NCBI GenBank assembly: GCA_947475655.1
Contig: CANJOB010000006.1
Location: forward strand, 1 to 42,305
From: Caulobacterales bacterium
GTDB taxonomy: Bacteria; Pseudomonadota; Alphaproteobacteria; Caulobacterales; Caulobacteraceae
Reading direction: 5' to 3'
DNA: 42,305 nucleotides
Shown here: positions 9,612 through 21,692 of the stretch, in pieces
Numbering within the stretch: position 1 is the stretch's first letter
Layout of the letters: each line of letters opens with the position of its first letter
The notes under the pieces: model-generated
Told to the model about the DNA's origin: nothing
Database searches by the model: none
The model's input: only the letters and a program-made list of their open reading frames with translations
Made by a program: the position numbers and the translations under genes

Positions 9612-10477
9612 GACGCGCGCTTGCGCGGGGCGGACTTCCTCGGCGCGGCCTTCTTCGCCGCTGTCTTGCGGCGCGGCGCGGCGGCTTCGCCACGGCGGGC
9701 GCCGCCTTCGCCGAGGCTGCGGCGCAGCGCTTCCATCAGGTCGCCCACTTCTTCCTGCTCCGGCTCCTTGGCGGTCACCATGCGGCTGGCGGATTTCTCC
9801 TTGGACTTGATCAGGGCGCGCAGCGCTTCCTCGTAGTGGTCCTTGAACTCGCTCGGCTCGAACGGACCTTCCTGCTGCTGGATGATCTTGGCGGCGATAT
9901 CGATCATGTTCTTGTCGGCCTTGATCGCCGGGATGTCGTCGAACACCGAGTCCGGGTCCTTGATCTCGTCATAGGACCGCAGCGTATAGGCCAGCAGGCC
10001 CTTGCCGCGCGGCTCCATGGCCAGCAGCCGCTCGCGCTGGTGCATGACCACGCGGCCGAGCGCGATCTTGCCGGCCTTCTCCATCGCCTCGCGGATCACG
10101 GTGAAGGCCTCCACCGCCACCTTGCCGTCGGGGACCAGATAGTAGGGGTCGTTCCAGTAGATGCGGTCGATGTCGGCGGCGTCGACGAAGCGGTCGATGT
10201 CGATGGTGCGGGTGCTCTCCAGCCGCACGTTGTCGATCTCTTCCGGCGTGACCACCACATAGCGGTCCTTCTCGATCTCGTAGCCCTTGACGATGTCAGC
10301 CCGGTCTATGGGGCCCAGGTCGGGGTCGGTCGGGATCATGCGGATGCGGTTGTGGGTCTGCTTGTGCAGCATGTTGAAACGCACGTCCCCGCCACTGGCG
10401 ACGGCCGTGTACAGGGCCACCGGACAGGAAACGAGCGAGAGGCGCAGGTGGCCCTGCCAGGTGGGACGCGCGGCCAT
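9608..10477 (-). CDS. ku: Ku protein (non-homologous end joining)
   Basis: MAARPTWQGHLRLSLVSCPVALYTA...VRFNMLHKQTHNRIRM; Lys/Arg/Ala-rich C-terminal tail. Confidence 0.95.
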   Translation of the reverse strand: MAARPTWQGHLRLSLVSCPVALYTAVASGGDVRFNMLHKQTHNRIRMIPTDPDLGPIDRADIVKGYEIEKDRYVVVTPEEIDNVRLESTRTIDIDRFVDAADIDRIYWNDPYYLVPDGKVAVEAFTVIREAMEKAGKIALGRVVMHQRERLLAMEPRGKGLLAYTLRSYDEIKDPDSVFDDIPAIKADKNMIDIAAKIIQQQEGPFEPSEFKDHYEEALRALIKSKEKSASRMVTAKEPEQEEVGDLMEALRRSLGEGGARRGEAAAPRRKTAAKKAAPRKSAPRKRAS

Positions 10478-10501
10478 ACGGAGACTCCTTTGCGAATGGC
10501 T

Positions 10502-10526
10502 TGAACGCATTACGGCCACTAGCGTT
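10502..10526 (+). promoter_or_regulatory. Candidate EcfG-type promoter for the divergent hybrid kinase
   Basis: TGAAC-N16-CGTT on the plus strand, overlapping the ku element as an inverted repeat GAACG-N15-CGTTC. Confidence 0.3.
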
Positions 10527-10528
10527 CG
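10504..10528 (-). promoter_or_regulatory. Candidate EcfG-type promoter for ku
   Basis: CGAAC-N16-CGTT on the minus strand (8/9 to GGAAC-N16/17-CGTT), 27 nt upstream of the ku ATG. Confidence 0.4.
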
Positions 10529-10567
10529 GTAGCTTGACCATAAAGAGCGCTTGCGCGGGATCGGCGC

Positions 10568-13447
<2,880 letters not shown>

Positions 13448-13456
13448 GCTCTACCG

Positions 13457-13562
13457 CTCACCCCGGCGAATGCCGGGGCCCACACCATACGGCGCGGAAG
13501 ATTCAGGACAGACGACAAGCTCGGTGATTTGTCATCTGGGTCCCGGCATTCGCCGGGATGAG
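13457..13562. repeat. Large near-perfect inverted repeat between convergent genes
   Basis: ctcaccccggcgaatgccggggccca (13457..13482) versus tgggtcccggcattcgccgggatgag (13537..13562), 24/26 complementary, 54-nt loop. Confidence 0.85.
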
Positions 13563-13565
13563 TGG

Positions 13566-14888
13566 TTAGGAAACGACCCCGATCACGAGGTCCATCACGT
13601 TGGTCCCGGTCGGACCGGTGACGTGCAGGTCGCTTAAGCGCGCGAAGAAGCTGTTGGAATCGTTGTCGGCCAGGGCGGCGTCCAGGTCGAGCCCGGCCGC
13701 CACGGCCCGCTGGGCGGTCGAGCCGTCGGCGAAGGCGCCGGCCGCTTCCGTGGGGCCGTCGGTGCCATCGGTGCCGGCCGCTAGCAGGGCGGCGCCCGCC
13801 TCGGCCGCCAGCAGCTTCGCGGCGACCAGGGCGAATTCCTGATTGCGCCCGCCGCGGCCCTCGCCGGTCACCTTCAGGGTGGTTTCCCCCGCCGACAGCA
13901 ACACCGTGGGCGGCCCGCCCGCGCGGCGGCGGGCGGCGGCGGCTCTCAAGGCCGCGACGAAGCCGGCGGCGGCGGCATGGGTGTCGCCATCCATGTGGGC
14001 GTCGACGACCTCAACCGCGAAACTCAGGGCCTTGGCCCGCGCGGCGGCGGCGTCCACCGCCGTGCCGCTGTCGGCCAGCATCAGCACCTTGGTCGGAGCG
14101 GCGGCCACGGCCGGCGGCGTCTGGCGCAGCCGCTCAAGGGCGGCAGCGGGAATCTGGTCGGCGATGCCGTAGCGCCGCAGGACAGCCAGGGCCTCGCCCG
14201 GCGCGGCGCCGTCGGGCAGGGTCGGGCCGGAGCCGATCATGGCCGGGTCGTTGCTGGGCACGTCGGACACCAGCAGGGTGACGCTCTGGGCCGGCGCGAT
14301 GGCGCGGGCCAGCCCGCCGCCCTTCAGACGCGACAGCCGTTTGCGGACCGTGTTCATCTCCTCGATTGTCGCGCCCGAGCGCAACAGCAGGCCGGTTACC
14401 GCCGCCTCGTCCGCCAGGGTCAGGCCCTCAGCCGGCGCGGCCAGCAGTGCCGAGGCGCCGCCGGTCAACAGCACGAACACGCGGTCATCGGGGGAAAGCC
14501 CCTCGACCGATTCCAGCATGGCCTGAGCCCCCGCCTGGCCGGCGGCGTCGGGAATGGGGTGGCCGCCCTCCAGGCTCTGGATGCAGCGCAGCGGCATGCC
14601 ATGGCCATGCTTGACCACGATCACCCCGCCGTCGATCCGATCCCCCAGCACCGCCTCCAGGCCCGCGGCCAGGGAAGCGGTCGCCTTGCCGGCGCCGACC
14701 ACCAGCACCCGCCCGCCGCGCGGCAGGTCCCAGCGCAGGTGCGTGTCCCCGTGCGAATAGTCCCAAACCTCGCCGTCCAGCCGGGAGCGGGCCGCGATCA
14801 GGCGTTCGCCCTGCACCGCCTGCAGGGCGGCGGTGAAGACATCCGCCAACACCGCGCGGGGCGCCATGGCTTGGGGAGAGTTGGTCAT
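13566..14888 (-). CDS. Glycerate 2-kinase (DUF4147/MOFRL family)
   Basis: VLVVGAGKATASLAAGLE, VVKHGHGM, LLTGGASALL, LLVSDVPSNDPAMIGSGPT and GRGGRNQEFAL motifs. Confidence 0.92.
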   Translation of the reverse strand: MTNSPQAMAPRAVLADVFTAALQAVQGERLIAARSRLDGEVWDYSHGDTHLRWDLPRGGRVLVVGAGKATASLAAGLEAVLGDRIDGGVIVVKHGHGMPLRCIQSLEGGHPIPDAAGQAGAQAMLESVEGLSPDDRVFVLLTGGASALLAAPAEGLTLADEAAVTGLLLRSGATIEEMNTVRKRLSRLKGGGLARAIAPAQSVTLLVSDVPSNDPAMIGSGPTLPDGAAPGEALAVLRRYGIADQIPAAALERLRQTPPAVAAAPTKVLMLADSGTAVDAAAARAKALSFAVEVVDAHMDGDTHAAAAGFVAALRAAAARRRAGGPPTVLLSAGETTLKVTGEGRGGRNQEFALVAAKLLAAEAGAALLAAGTDGTDGPTEAAGAFADGSTAQRAVAAGLDLDAALADNDSNSFFARLSDLHVTGPTGTNVMDLVIGVVS

Positions 14889-15000
14889 CGGCGGTCCTGC
14901 GGTCGGAGCGAAAACGAGCTACACCTTGTCTGGCGGCCTGTCTCCCCGCGACATCACGCGCCACAGTCTGGCCGTGACCAGGATGCTAGATCGACACCTC

Positions 15001-15582
15001 ATGCCCGTCCGCCCGCTCATCGCTGTTATCGCCGTCCTGGCCCTGGCGGGCGCCGCGCAGGCCCAGCCTTCCAGGAGTGCGGCCGCCAAGGCGCCCGCGC
15101 CTGACACGCCCGTCGTCGTCGCCGGGGTGGCGGTGATCGCCACCGACCCGCCGCAGGTGGTCGCGACCTTCCCGGCCAGCGACGCCGAGGTCGCGCCGGG
15201 CGTGCTGGTGCTGAAGATTGTGTTCGACCAGACCATGACGCCGGATTCCTGGAACTACGCCAAGACCGCCGCCGGCGACTATCCGTCGTGCCTGGGCACG
15301 CCGCGGCTGCTGGCCGACGGCAAGACCTTCGTGCTGCTGTGCACCGCCGCCGCGGGCAAGCGTTACGGCGTGGCGATCAACATGGTGGAGCCGGGCGACG
15401 AGGCCAAGGCTTTCGTCAACGCCGGCGACCGGCGCTCGCCGCCGTTTGAGCTGGCCTTCAGCACCCGGATCGGCGACCCGGTGCGCACTGTCAAGGACGC
15501 CATGAAGGCGGCGGGGTTGGGCGGTCTGGACATGCCGGTGGAAAGCATGGGCGCCTTCGTGCGGCCCGCCGCCCTGCCTTAA
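15001..15582 (+). CDS. Secreted protein of unknown function with an Ig-like domain
   Basis: Signal peptide MPVRPLIAVIAVLALAGAAQAQ; VVATFPASDAEVAPGVLVLKIVFDQTM resembles bacterial Ig-like domains. Alternative start 14983. Confidence 0.65.
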   Translation: MPVRPLIAVIAVLALAGAAQAQPSRSAAAKAPAPDTPVVVAGVAVIATDPPQVVATFPASDAEVAPGVLVLKIVFDQTMTPDSWNYAKTAAGDYPSCLGTPRLLADGKTFVLLCTAAAGKRYGVAINMVEPGDEAKAFVNAGDRRSPPFELAFSTRIGDPVRTVKDAMKAAGLGGLDMPVESMGAFVRPAALP

Positions 15583-15803
15583 GCCGCGTGGCTTAGACGG
15601 CTGCGGAAACCGGACCAGAAGGCGCGGAAGTCGCGCGCGGCGGCCTCGTCGTCGATCATCACATCGGCGGCCGGGGCGTCATCCTTGAAGGTCGCGACGA
15701 TGGCGGGAAGCACGCCGTCGGGACGGGTCTCGGCGAAGCTCTAGGCGGCGGTGCGCAGGCGTTCGATCTTGGCCGCGCTGCGCAGGGGCAGGGTGATTTG
15801 CAT
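15579..15803 (-). pseudogene. Small ORF of about 74 codons with an in-frame TAG at 15741..15743
   Basis: MQITLPLRSAAKIERLRTAA-TAG-SFAETRPDGVLPAIVATFKDDAPAADVMIDDEAAARDFRAFWSGFRSRLSHAA-TAA, same frame on both sides; high-GC third positions continue after the stop. Confidence 0.5.
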
Positions 15804-15937
15804 GGCGGGTCTCCATCGGCGCCCCCTGCTAGCCGCCTCTTGCGACAGGTCGCGGACGTTTGAGCGACCGGGCTGTGGCGGAATCGCCGTCCGCCGCGCC
15901 GGACTGCACCGGCGTGGGAAGAAATTTTCGCGAACCG

Positions 15938-16630
15938 CTACTGCAGCGCGTCCCATTTGGGGCGCGTGGCGCCCGGGATCGGGTCGCCGGTGATCTGGTA
16001 ATGCACCAGTTCGGCGATGTTGGTGGCGTGGTCGCCGATGCGCTCCAGGTTCTTGGCGATGAACAGCAGATGCGTACTGGCGGTGATGGTGACCGGATCG
16101 CCCATCATGAAGGTCAGCAGTTCGCGGAACAAGGCGTCGTACTGCTGGTCGATCTCCTCGTCGCGGCGCCAGACCTGGGCCGCCAGTTCGATGTTCTTGT
16201 CGCGTGACGCTTCCATCACCTGGCCCAGCCGCGCCACGACCAGCTGACCCATACGCTCGACCGATCCCGTGGCCGGGCTGCGCAGCTTGGCGCCCGACAT
16301 GACCAGGGCGCGTTTGGCGATGTTCTTGCCTAGGTCGCCGCAGCGCTCGAGGTTGCCGGCGATCTTCATGGCCGAGATGACGTCGCGCAGGTCGACGCTG
16401 ACTGGCTGGCGCAGGGCGATCAGCTTCACCGCCGCCTGTTCGATCCCCGCCTCGGCCAGGTCGAGTTCGGCGTCGCCATCGATCACCCGTTCGCCCAGGG
16501 CCGTGTCGCCCGAGACCACCGCCTTAACGGCGTCACGCACCTGCGCCACCGCCAGTCGGCCCATGCGCGCCGTCTCGGCGCTCAGGAACGCCAGCTCCTC
16601 ATCGTAGGCCTTGACGGTGTGTTCCGACAT
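15938..16630 (-). CDS. phoU: Phosphate signaling complex protein PhoU
   Basis: 230 aa; MSEHTVKAYDEELAFLSAETARMGRLA, ERCGDLGKNIAKRA and NLERIGDHATNIAE motifs. Confidence 0.95.
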   Translation of the reverse strand: MSEHTVKAYDEELAFLSAETARMGRLAVAQVRDAVKAVVSGDTALGERVIDGDAELDLAEAGIEQAAVKLIALRQPVSVDLRDVISAMKIAGNLERCGDLGKNIAKRALVMSGAKLRSPATGSVERMGQLVVARLGQVMEASRDKNIELAAQVWRRDEEIDQQYDALFRELLTFMMGDPVTITASTHLLFIAKNLERIGDHATNIAELVHYQITGDPIPGATRPKWDALQ

Positions 16631-16653
16631 CGCCGGTCTCCTTCAGATAGGGC

Positions 16654-17481
16654 TCAGCCGAAGCGGCCCGAGATGTAGTCCTGCGTGCGCTTGGCGCGAG
16701 GTTTCAGGAACATTTCCGAGGTCGGGCAGAACTCGATCAGGCGCCCCAGGTACATGAAGCCGGTGTTGTCGGAGATGCGCGCCGCCTGGCCCATGTTGTG
16801 GGTGACGATGACGATGGTGAAGTCGCGCTTCAGTTCGCTGATCGTCTCCTCCAGTTTGGCGGTGGAGATCGGGTCGAGCGCCGAGGCGGGCTCGTCCAGC
16901 AGCAGCACTTCGGGTTCGACCGCGATGCCGCGCGCCACGCAGAGGCGCTGCTGCTGACCGCCGGAGAGGCCCAAGCCGGACGTCTGCAGCTTGTCCTTCA
17001 CCTCGTCCCACAGGGCGGCGCGGCGAAGCGCCGTCTCGACCACCTGATCCATCTCCGCCCTGGACTTAGCGTGATAGAGGCGCACGCCGAAGGCGACGTT
17101 CTCGTAGATCGACATCGGGAAGGGGGTGGGCTTCTGGAACACCATCCCGACCTTGGAGCGCAGGCCGGCGATGTCCTTCTCGGCCAGGATGTTCTTGCCG
17201 TCGAGCAGGATTTCCCCCGTTGCCTTCTGGCCCGGATGGAGATCGTACATGCGGTTGAAGGTGCGCAGCAGGGTGGACTTGCCGCAGCCGGACGGGCCGA
17301 TCAGGGCGGTGACGCTGTTGCGCGGGATCGCCACGTCGAGGTCGAAGATCGTCTGGTTCTTGCCGTAGAAAAAGCTCAAGGCGCGCGTGCGCAGCTTGAC
17401 CGTTTCCGGCGGCGGCTCGGTGATGAAGGCGTCGGCCTGCGCCTGCAGGGCCTCGGGGGATGCGATGTCGGGCAGGGTCAT
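16654..17481 (-). CDS. pstB: Phosphate ABC transporter ATP-binding protein PstB
   Basis: [20 protein letters not shown] Walker [37 protein letters not shown]. Confidence 0.97.
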   Translation of the reverse strand: MTLPDIASPEALQAQADAFITEPPPETVKLRTRALSFFYGKNQTIFDLDVAIPRNSVTALIGPSGCGKSTLLRTFNRMYDLHPGQKATGEILLDGKNILAEKDIAGLRSKVGMVFQKPTPFPMSIYENVAFGVRLYHAKSRAEMDQVVETALRRAALWDEVKDKLQTSGLGLSGGQQQRLCVARGIAVEPEVLLLDEPASALDPISTAKLEETISELKRDFTIVIVTHNMGQAARISDNTGFMYLGRLIEFCPTSEMFLKPRAKRTQDYISGRFG

Positions 17482-18320
17482 TGACGGTGCGATCCGCGCG
17501 CCGCGATGACGCGGCCGATGATGTTGGCGGCCAGGACGGCCAGAGCGATCAGCAGGGCGCCGGCCCAGGCCAGGCGGCGCCAGTCGTCGTAGGCACTGAG
17601 CGCGTACTGGAAGATCACCGCCGGCAGGCTGGCGATCGGTTGGCTCATGTCGAGGCTGAAGAACTGGTTGTTGAGGGCGGTGAACAGCAGGGGCGCGGTC
17701 TCGCCGCTGATGCGGGCGAATCCGAGCAGGGCGCCGGTGAGCAGGCCGCCGCCGGCACCGCGCCAAATGATCTTGCGGATGGTGATCCAGCGCGGCGAGC
17801 CCAGGCCCATGCCGGCCTCGCGCAGCTCCTTCGGCTGCAGGCGCAGGATGTCCTCGGTCGTGCGCGTCACCACCGGCGCGGCCAGCAACGCCAGCGCCGC
17901 GGCGCCGGCCCAGCCGGAGAAGCCGTGCAGAGGCCGCACCATGATCTCGTAGATGAACAGCCCGACCAGGATCGACGGCGCGGCCAGCAGCACGTCGTTG
18001 AGGAAGCGGATCAGATGGCCGTAAGCGCTGTCGCCGCCGTACTCGGCCAGGTAGGTGCCGGCCAAGAGCCCGACCACCACGGCGATGACCATGGCCGCGG
18101 CGCACATCATCAGCGAACCCATGATGGCGTTGCTCAGACCGCCCTCGGAACCGGGCGCCGGAGTCGACTTGGTGAAGATGTTCAGGTCCAGCCCGCCCAG
18201 CCCCTGGCGCAGCAGGGAATACATGATCAGGCCTAGCGCGGTGAGCGCCAGGGCGGTGGCGATGAAACAGGCGCCGACGAAGAGGGCGTTGGCGGCGGTG
18301 CGGCGGAAGCGTCGGCCCAT
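17478..18320 (-). CDS. pstA: Phosphate ABC transporter permease PstA
   Basis: 280 aa permease; [28 protein letters not shown]; gene overlap with pstB. Confidence 0.95.
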   Translation of the reverse strand: MGRRFRRTAANALFVGACFIATALALTALGLIMYSLLRQGLGGLDLNIFTKSTPAPGSEGGLSNAIMGSLMMCAAAMVIAVVVGLLAGTYLAEYGGDSAYGHLIRFLNDVLLAAPSILVGLFIYEIMVRPLHGFSGWAGAAALALLAAPVVTRTTEDILRLQPKELREAGMGLGSPRWITIRKIIWRGAGGGLLTGALLGFARISGETAPLLFTALNNQFFSLDMSQPIASLPAVIFQYALSAYDDWRRLAWAGALLIALAVLAANIIGRVIAARGSHRQ

Positions 18321-18330
18321 GCTGTGCTCC

Positions 18331-19260
18331 CTAGTACTTGCGCGCCCGCGCCAGCAGCAGACGGGCGATGGCGAGGACAGTGAAGGTGATGATGAACAGC
18401 ACCAGGCCCAGGGCGGTCAGGGCGGCGGTGTGCATCTCGCCGGTGGCCTCGGTGAATTCGTTGGCGATGGTCGAGGCCAGGGTCGAGCCGCTGTCGAACA
18501 GGGACGTCGGCAGGCCGTGCGCGTTGCCGATGATGAAGGTCACCGCCATGGTCTCGCCGAGCGCGCGGCCCAGCCCCAGCATGATGACGCCGACCGCGCC
18601 GCTGCGCACATAGGGGATGGTGACCGAGCCGACCACCTCCAGCGGGGTGCAGCCGATGCCGTAGGCGCTCTCGCGCACCTGCGGCGGCACGGTGAGGAAC
18701 AGCTCGCGGAACACCGCCGCCATGTAGGGCAGGATCATGATCGCCAGGATCAGGGAGGCGGTGAAGATGTTGGCGCCGTTGGGCACGCCGTTGAAGATCG
18801 TCTCCCAGATCGAGCCGGGCGGGATGACGTAGAGCATCGGGATCTGCACATGCTCGGCGAACCAGGGCGCCAGCACGAACAGGCCCCACATGCCGTAGAC
18901 GATGGAGGGGATGCCGGCGAGCAGCTCGACGGCGATGGCGATGGGCCGCGCCAGCATGCCGGGGCAGAACTCGACCAGGAAGATCGCCACACCGGCGGCG
19001 ATGGGTAGGGCCAGGGCCAAGGCCAGGGCCGAGGTGATCAGGGTGCCGGCGATCGGCCCGGCGGCGCCGTAGACCTCGGTCACCGGATTCCAGGTGGTGT
19101 CGAAGAAGAAGCCGATGCCGAACTTGGCGAAGGCGGGCCAGCCGCCGATCAGCAGGGATGCCACCACCCCGGTCAGGGCCGCCAGCAGAAGCGTGGCCGC
19201 CGAAACGCAGGCGTAGCGGAAGATCGGGTCGAAGGCCGCGCCGCGCGATTGCTTGGTCAC
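18331..19260 (-). CDS. pstC: Phosphate ABC transporter permease PstC
   Basis: GTG start; GIPSIVYGMWGLFVLAPW, ALGETMAVTFIIGNAHG motifs. Confidence 0.94.
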   Translation of the reverse strand: MTKQSRGAAFDPIFRYACVSAATLLLAALTGVVASLLIGGWPAFAKFGIGFFFDTTWNPVTEVYGAAGPIAGTLITSALALALALPIAAGVAIFLVEFCPGMLARPIAIAVELLAGIPSIVYGMWGLFVLAPWFAEHVQIPMLYVIPPGSIWETIFNGVPNGANIFTASLILAIMILPYMAAVFRELFLTVPPQVRESAYGIGCTPLEVVGSVTIPYVRSGAVGVIMLGLGRALGETMAVTFIIGNAHGLPTSLFDSGSTLASTIANEFTEATGEMHTAALTALGLVLFIITFTVLAIARLLLARARKY

Positions 19261-19286
19261 TGTCTCGGTTCCGGTGGATGGGCCGC

Positions 19287-20327
19287 CTAGCCGGCGGTGT
19301 AGAGGGCCTTGCCGGCGGCCTTGATCTGGCTCGCCCACTGGCGGCGGACCAGGGTCTTCACCGCCGCCGGCATGGGCACGTAGTCGAGGGCGGCTGCCGA
19401 GGCGTCGCCGCTTTTGTAGGCCCAGTCGAAGAACTTCAGCACCTGCTGGCCGGTGATGGCGTTGGCCTGGGTCTTGTGCACCAGGATGAAGGTGGCGGCG
19501 GTGATCGGCCAGGTGTTCGCCCCCGGCTGATCGAGCAGCAGCATGTAGTTGCCCGGCGCCTTGGCCCAGTCGGCGCTGGCGGCGGCGGCGGCGAAATTGG
19601 CCGCCACCGGCTGCGGGTACTGGCCGGCCTTGTTCTGCACCAGGACGTAGGTGGCCCTGTTCTGTTTGGCGTAGGCGTATTCGACGTAGCCGATCGAGCC
19701 GATGGTCTGTTTGACGAAGGCGGAGACGCCGTCGTTGCCCTTGCCGCCAAGGCCCACCGGCCACTGCACGGCGTCGTTGGCGCCGACCTGCTTGGCCCAG
19801 GCCGGGCTCTTCATCGACAGGTATGAGGTCCACTGGAACGAGGTGCCTGAACCGTCGGAGCGGTGCACCACGGTGATCGGCAGGTTGGGGAAGCGCACCC
19901 CCGGGTTGAGGGCGGCGATGCGCGGATCGCTCCAGCGCTTGACGCCGCCGAGGTAGATGTCGGCCAGCAGGGCGCCGGTCAGCTTGATCTGGCCCGGCTT
20001 CATGCCCGGCAGGTTCACGATCGGCGTCACCCCGCCCATGACCATGGGGAACTGGTACAGGCCGGACTTGTTGAGCTCATCGACCTTCAGCGGCTTGTCG
20101 GTGGCGCCGAAGGCCACGGTCTTGGCCTGGATCTGCTTGATGCCGCCGCCCGAGCCGATGGCCTGGTAGTTCAGGCCCGTGCCGGTCTGGGCCCGATAGG
20201 TTTCCGCCCACTTGGCGTAGACCGGAGCCGGGAAGGTCGCGCCGGCGCCGGAGATGTCGGCCGCGCTCGCGGCCGAGCCGATCACGAGGGCGGCGCCGAG
20301 GGCGGCGGCGAGGGTCTTGAGCATCAT
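19287..20327 (-). CDS. pstS: Phosphate ABC transporter substrate-binding protein PstS
   Basis: Signal peptide then ISGAGATFPAPVYAKWAETY, GSGGGIKQI, VVHRSDGSGTSFQWTSYLS. Confidence 0.97.
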   Translation of the reverse strand: MMLKTLAAALGAALVIGSAASAADISGAGATFPAPVYAKWAETYRAQTGTGLNYQAIGSGGGIKQIQAKTVAFGATDKPLKVDELNKSGLYQFPMVMGGVTPIVNLPGMKPGQIKLTGALLADIYLGGVKRWSDPRIAALNPGVRFPNLPITVVHRSDGSGTSFQWTSYLSMKSPAWAKQVGANDAVQWPVGLGGKGNDGVSAFVKQTIGSIGYVEYAYAKQNRATYVLVQNKAGQYPQPVAANFAAAAASADWAKAPGNYMLLLDQPGANTWPITAATFILVHKTQANAITGQQVLKFFDWAYKSGDASAAALDYVPMPAAVKTLVRRQWASQIKAAGKALYTAG

Positions 20328-20393
20328 ATTCTCCACGAGGGACGGGTTCCGCCCCTCAGGGCCGGAGCCGTAGGGGGGATATACAACAGCTAT

Positions 20394-20411
20394 GTGACAC
20401 TCATCTGACAG
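20394..20411 (-). promoter_or_regulatory. Pho box upstream of pstS
   Basis: CTGTCAG-ATGA-GTGTCAC on the minus strand: two 7-bp direct repeats with a 4-bp spacer, matching the PhoB box layout. Confidence 0.75.
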
Positions 20412-20642
20412 TTTGGCCGGCGGAGGCCCGGTCATCCACAGGCATTCCGTGCGCCAGCGCCAAGCCTGTACCGCCCTGGCGAGCATGTTTTTCGGCCGCC
20501 TGGCCGGGCCGGCGGGAGACTACGCGCCCCGACAGGCGTCACGCTCAGCGCTTCAGGGCGCCAGCTCGCGAAGAGGCATATCATACCGTCGACTTGACCA
20601 CGCGGCCAACGACGAGGGCGGCCTGTGGGGGCAGTGGCGCTT

Positions 20643-21449
20643 CTAACCGCCGGCCCCGGCTGGGGGCGCCGGGAACGGCCGCTCGACCACGAAGGTGATG
20701 GCCGCATCCGTCGCCGCGATCACCTTGATCACCGCCCCGCCGGCCGACACCCGGTCCCCCGCGGCCAGGTCATGCGTCAGCGTGGTTTCCCTGGCCGGCC
20801 GGCCGCCCGACAGCTCGCGGTGGATCAGGGAGAGCGTGTTCCCGGAGACTCCGCCATAGACCAGCTCCTGGCCGGCGCCGACCGGGCCGCCGTCGGCGCA
20901 GACGGTGTGGCCGATCACGGCGTCGCTGACGATGATGTCCTCGGCGGAATTGCCCCAATAGAGGTGCGAGATCAGCTTGGTCCTGTCGTCGACGGGGACC
21001 AGGAAATAAATCCCGATCGGCTCGGGGCCCGCCTTGCCGCCATAGTCCACGCGCGCGCCGGGATGGATGTAGACCTCCTGCACCTCGTTCTTGAACGTGA
21101 CCAGCGGTCCGGCCGGCACGATCACCTGGTAGCGGTTGCGGCCCTTGCCGGCGGAAAAGGTGAAGGGGCCGCTGATCGAGGACACCAGGTCGGTCATGGT
21201 CCAGCGACCGCGCCACATCATCACGGCCCCGGGGGCGGCCCGGGACCATTCGCCGACCATGGGCGCGGAATGCTCCATCGGGCCGAGGCTGACCGGGATC
21301 GTCAGGTCGGGGCCCGGAAGCTTGAGGTCCTTGCACTGTTGCGGAAGCGCCGGGGCGGATGCCGTCTGCGCCAGGGCGCCGGTGGCGAAACAACAGAACG
21401 CGAGGATCAGCAGCGTCCGCCGTAGATCGGGATTCTTCAAATAATCCAT
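20643..21449 (-). CDS. Secreted protein of unknown function
   Basis: Start MDYLKNPDLRRTLLILAFCCFATGALAQ (signal peptide); no family recognised. Confidence 0.65.
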   Translation of the reverse strand: MDYLKNPDLRRTLLILAFCCFATGALAQTASAPALPQQCKDLKLPGPDLTIPVSLGPMEHSAPMVGEWSRAAPGAVMMWRGRWTMTDLVSSISGPFTFSAGKGRNRYQVIVPAGPLVTFKNEVQEVYIHPGARVDYGGKAGPEPIGIYFLVPVDDRTKLISHLYWGNSAEDIIVSDAVIGHTVCADGGPVGAGQELVYGGVSGNTLSLIHRELSGGRPARETTLTHDLAAGDRVSAGGAVIKVIAATDAAITFVVERPFPAPPAGAGG

Positions 21450-21587
21450 CGCACTGAAGTCTGGTCCTTTCGCCCTCCCCAAGGCTAGACCCGGAATCGT
21501 ATACGAACTTCGCCGCGGCTATCTACCTCGGCCGACACGATTTTCCCGTTAAGGATTTCGTCACACGCCGGCGGCTTTTCCACCCGG

Positions 21588-21605
21588 CTGTAATGAAACT
21601 GTCAT
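21588..21605 (+). promoter_or_regulatory. Pho box upstream of the TonB-dependent receptor
   Basis: CTGTAAT-GAAA-CTGTCAT, with a further weak 11-bp-phased unit CCCTCAC at 21610..21616; about 88 nt before the ATG. Confidence 0.75.
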
Positions 21606-21692
21606 CTTACCCTCACAGAACGGTCTTTTCCGCCCGGTATGCGACCCCCAGCCCGTCGGAGACACGGCGGTCGCTGCTAAGGGGATATCCAA

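Noticed and set aside
20412-20642. Short ORFs in the gap between pstS and the orphan secreted gene
   Set aside because: No recognisable domain, atypical composition and no clear RBS; left unassigned.
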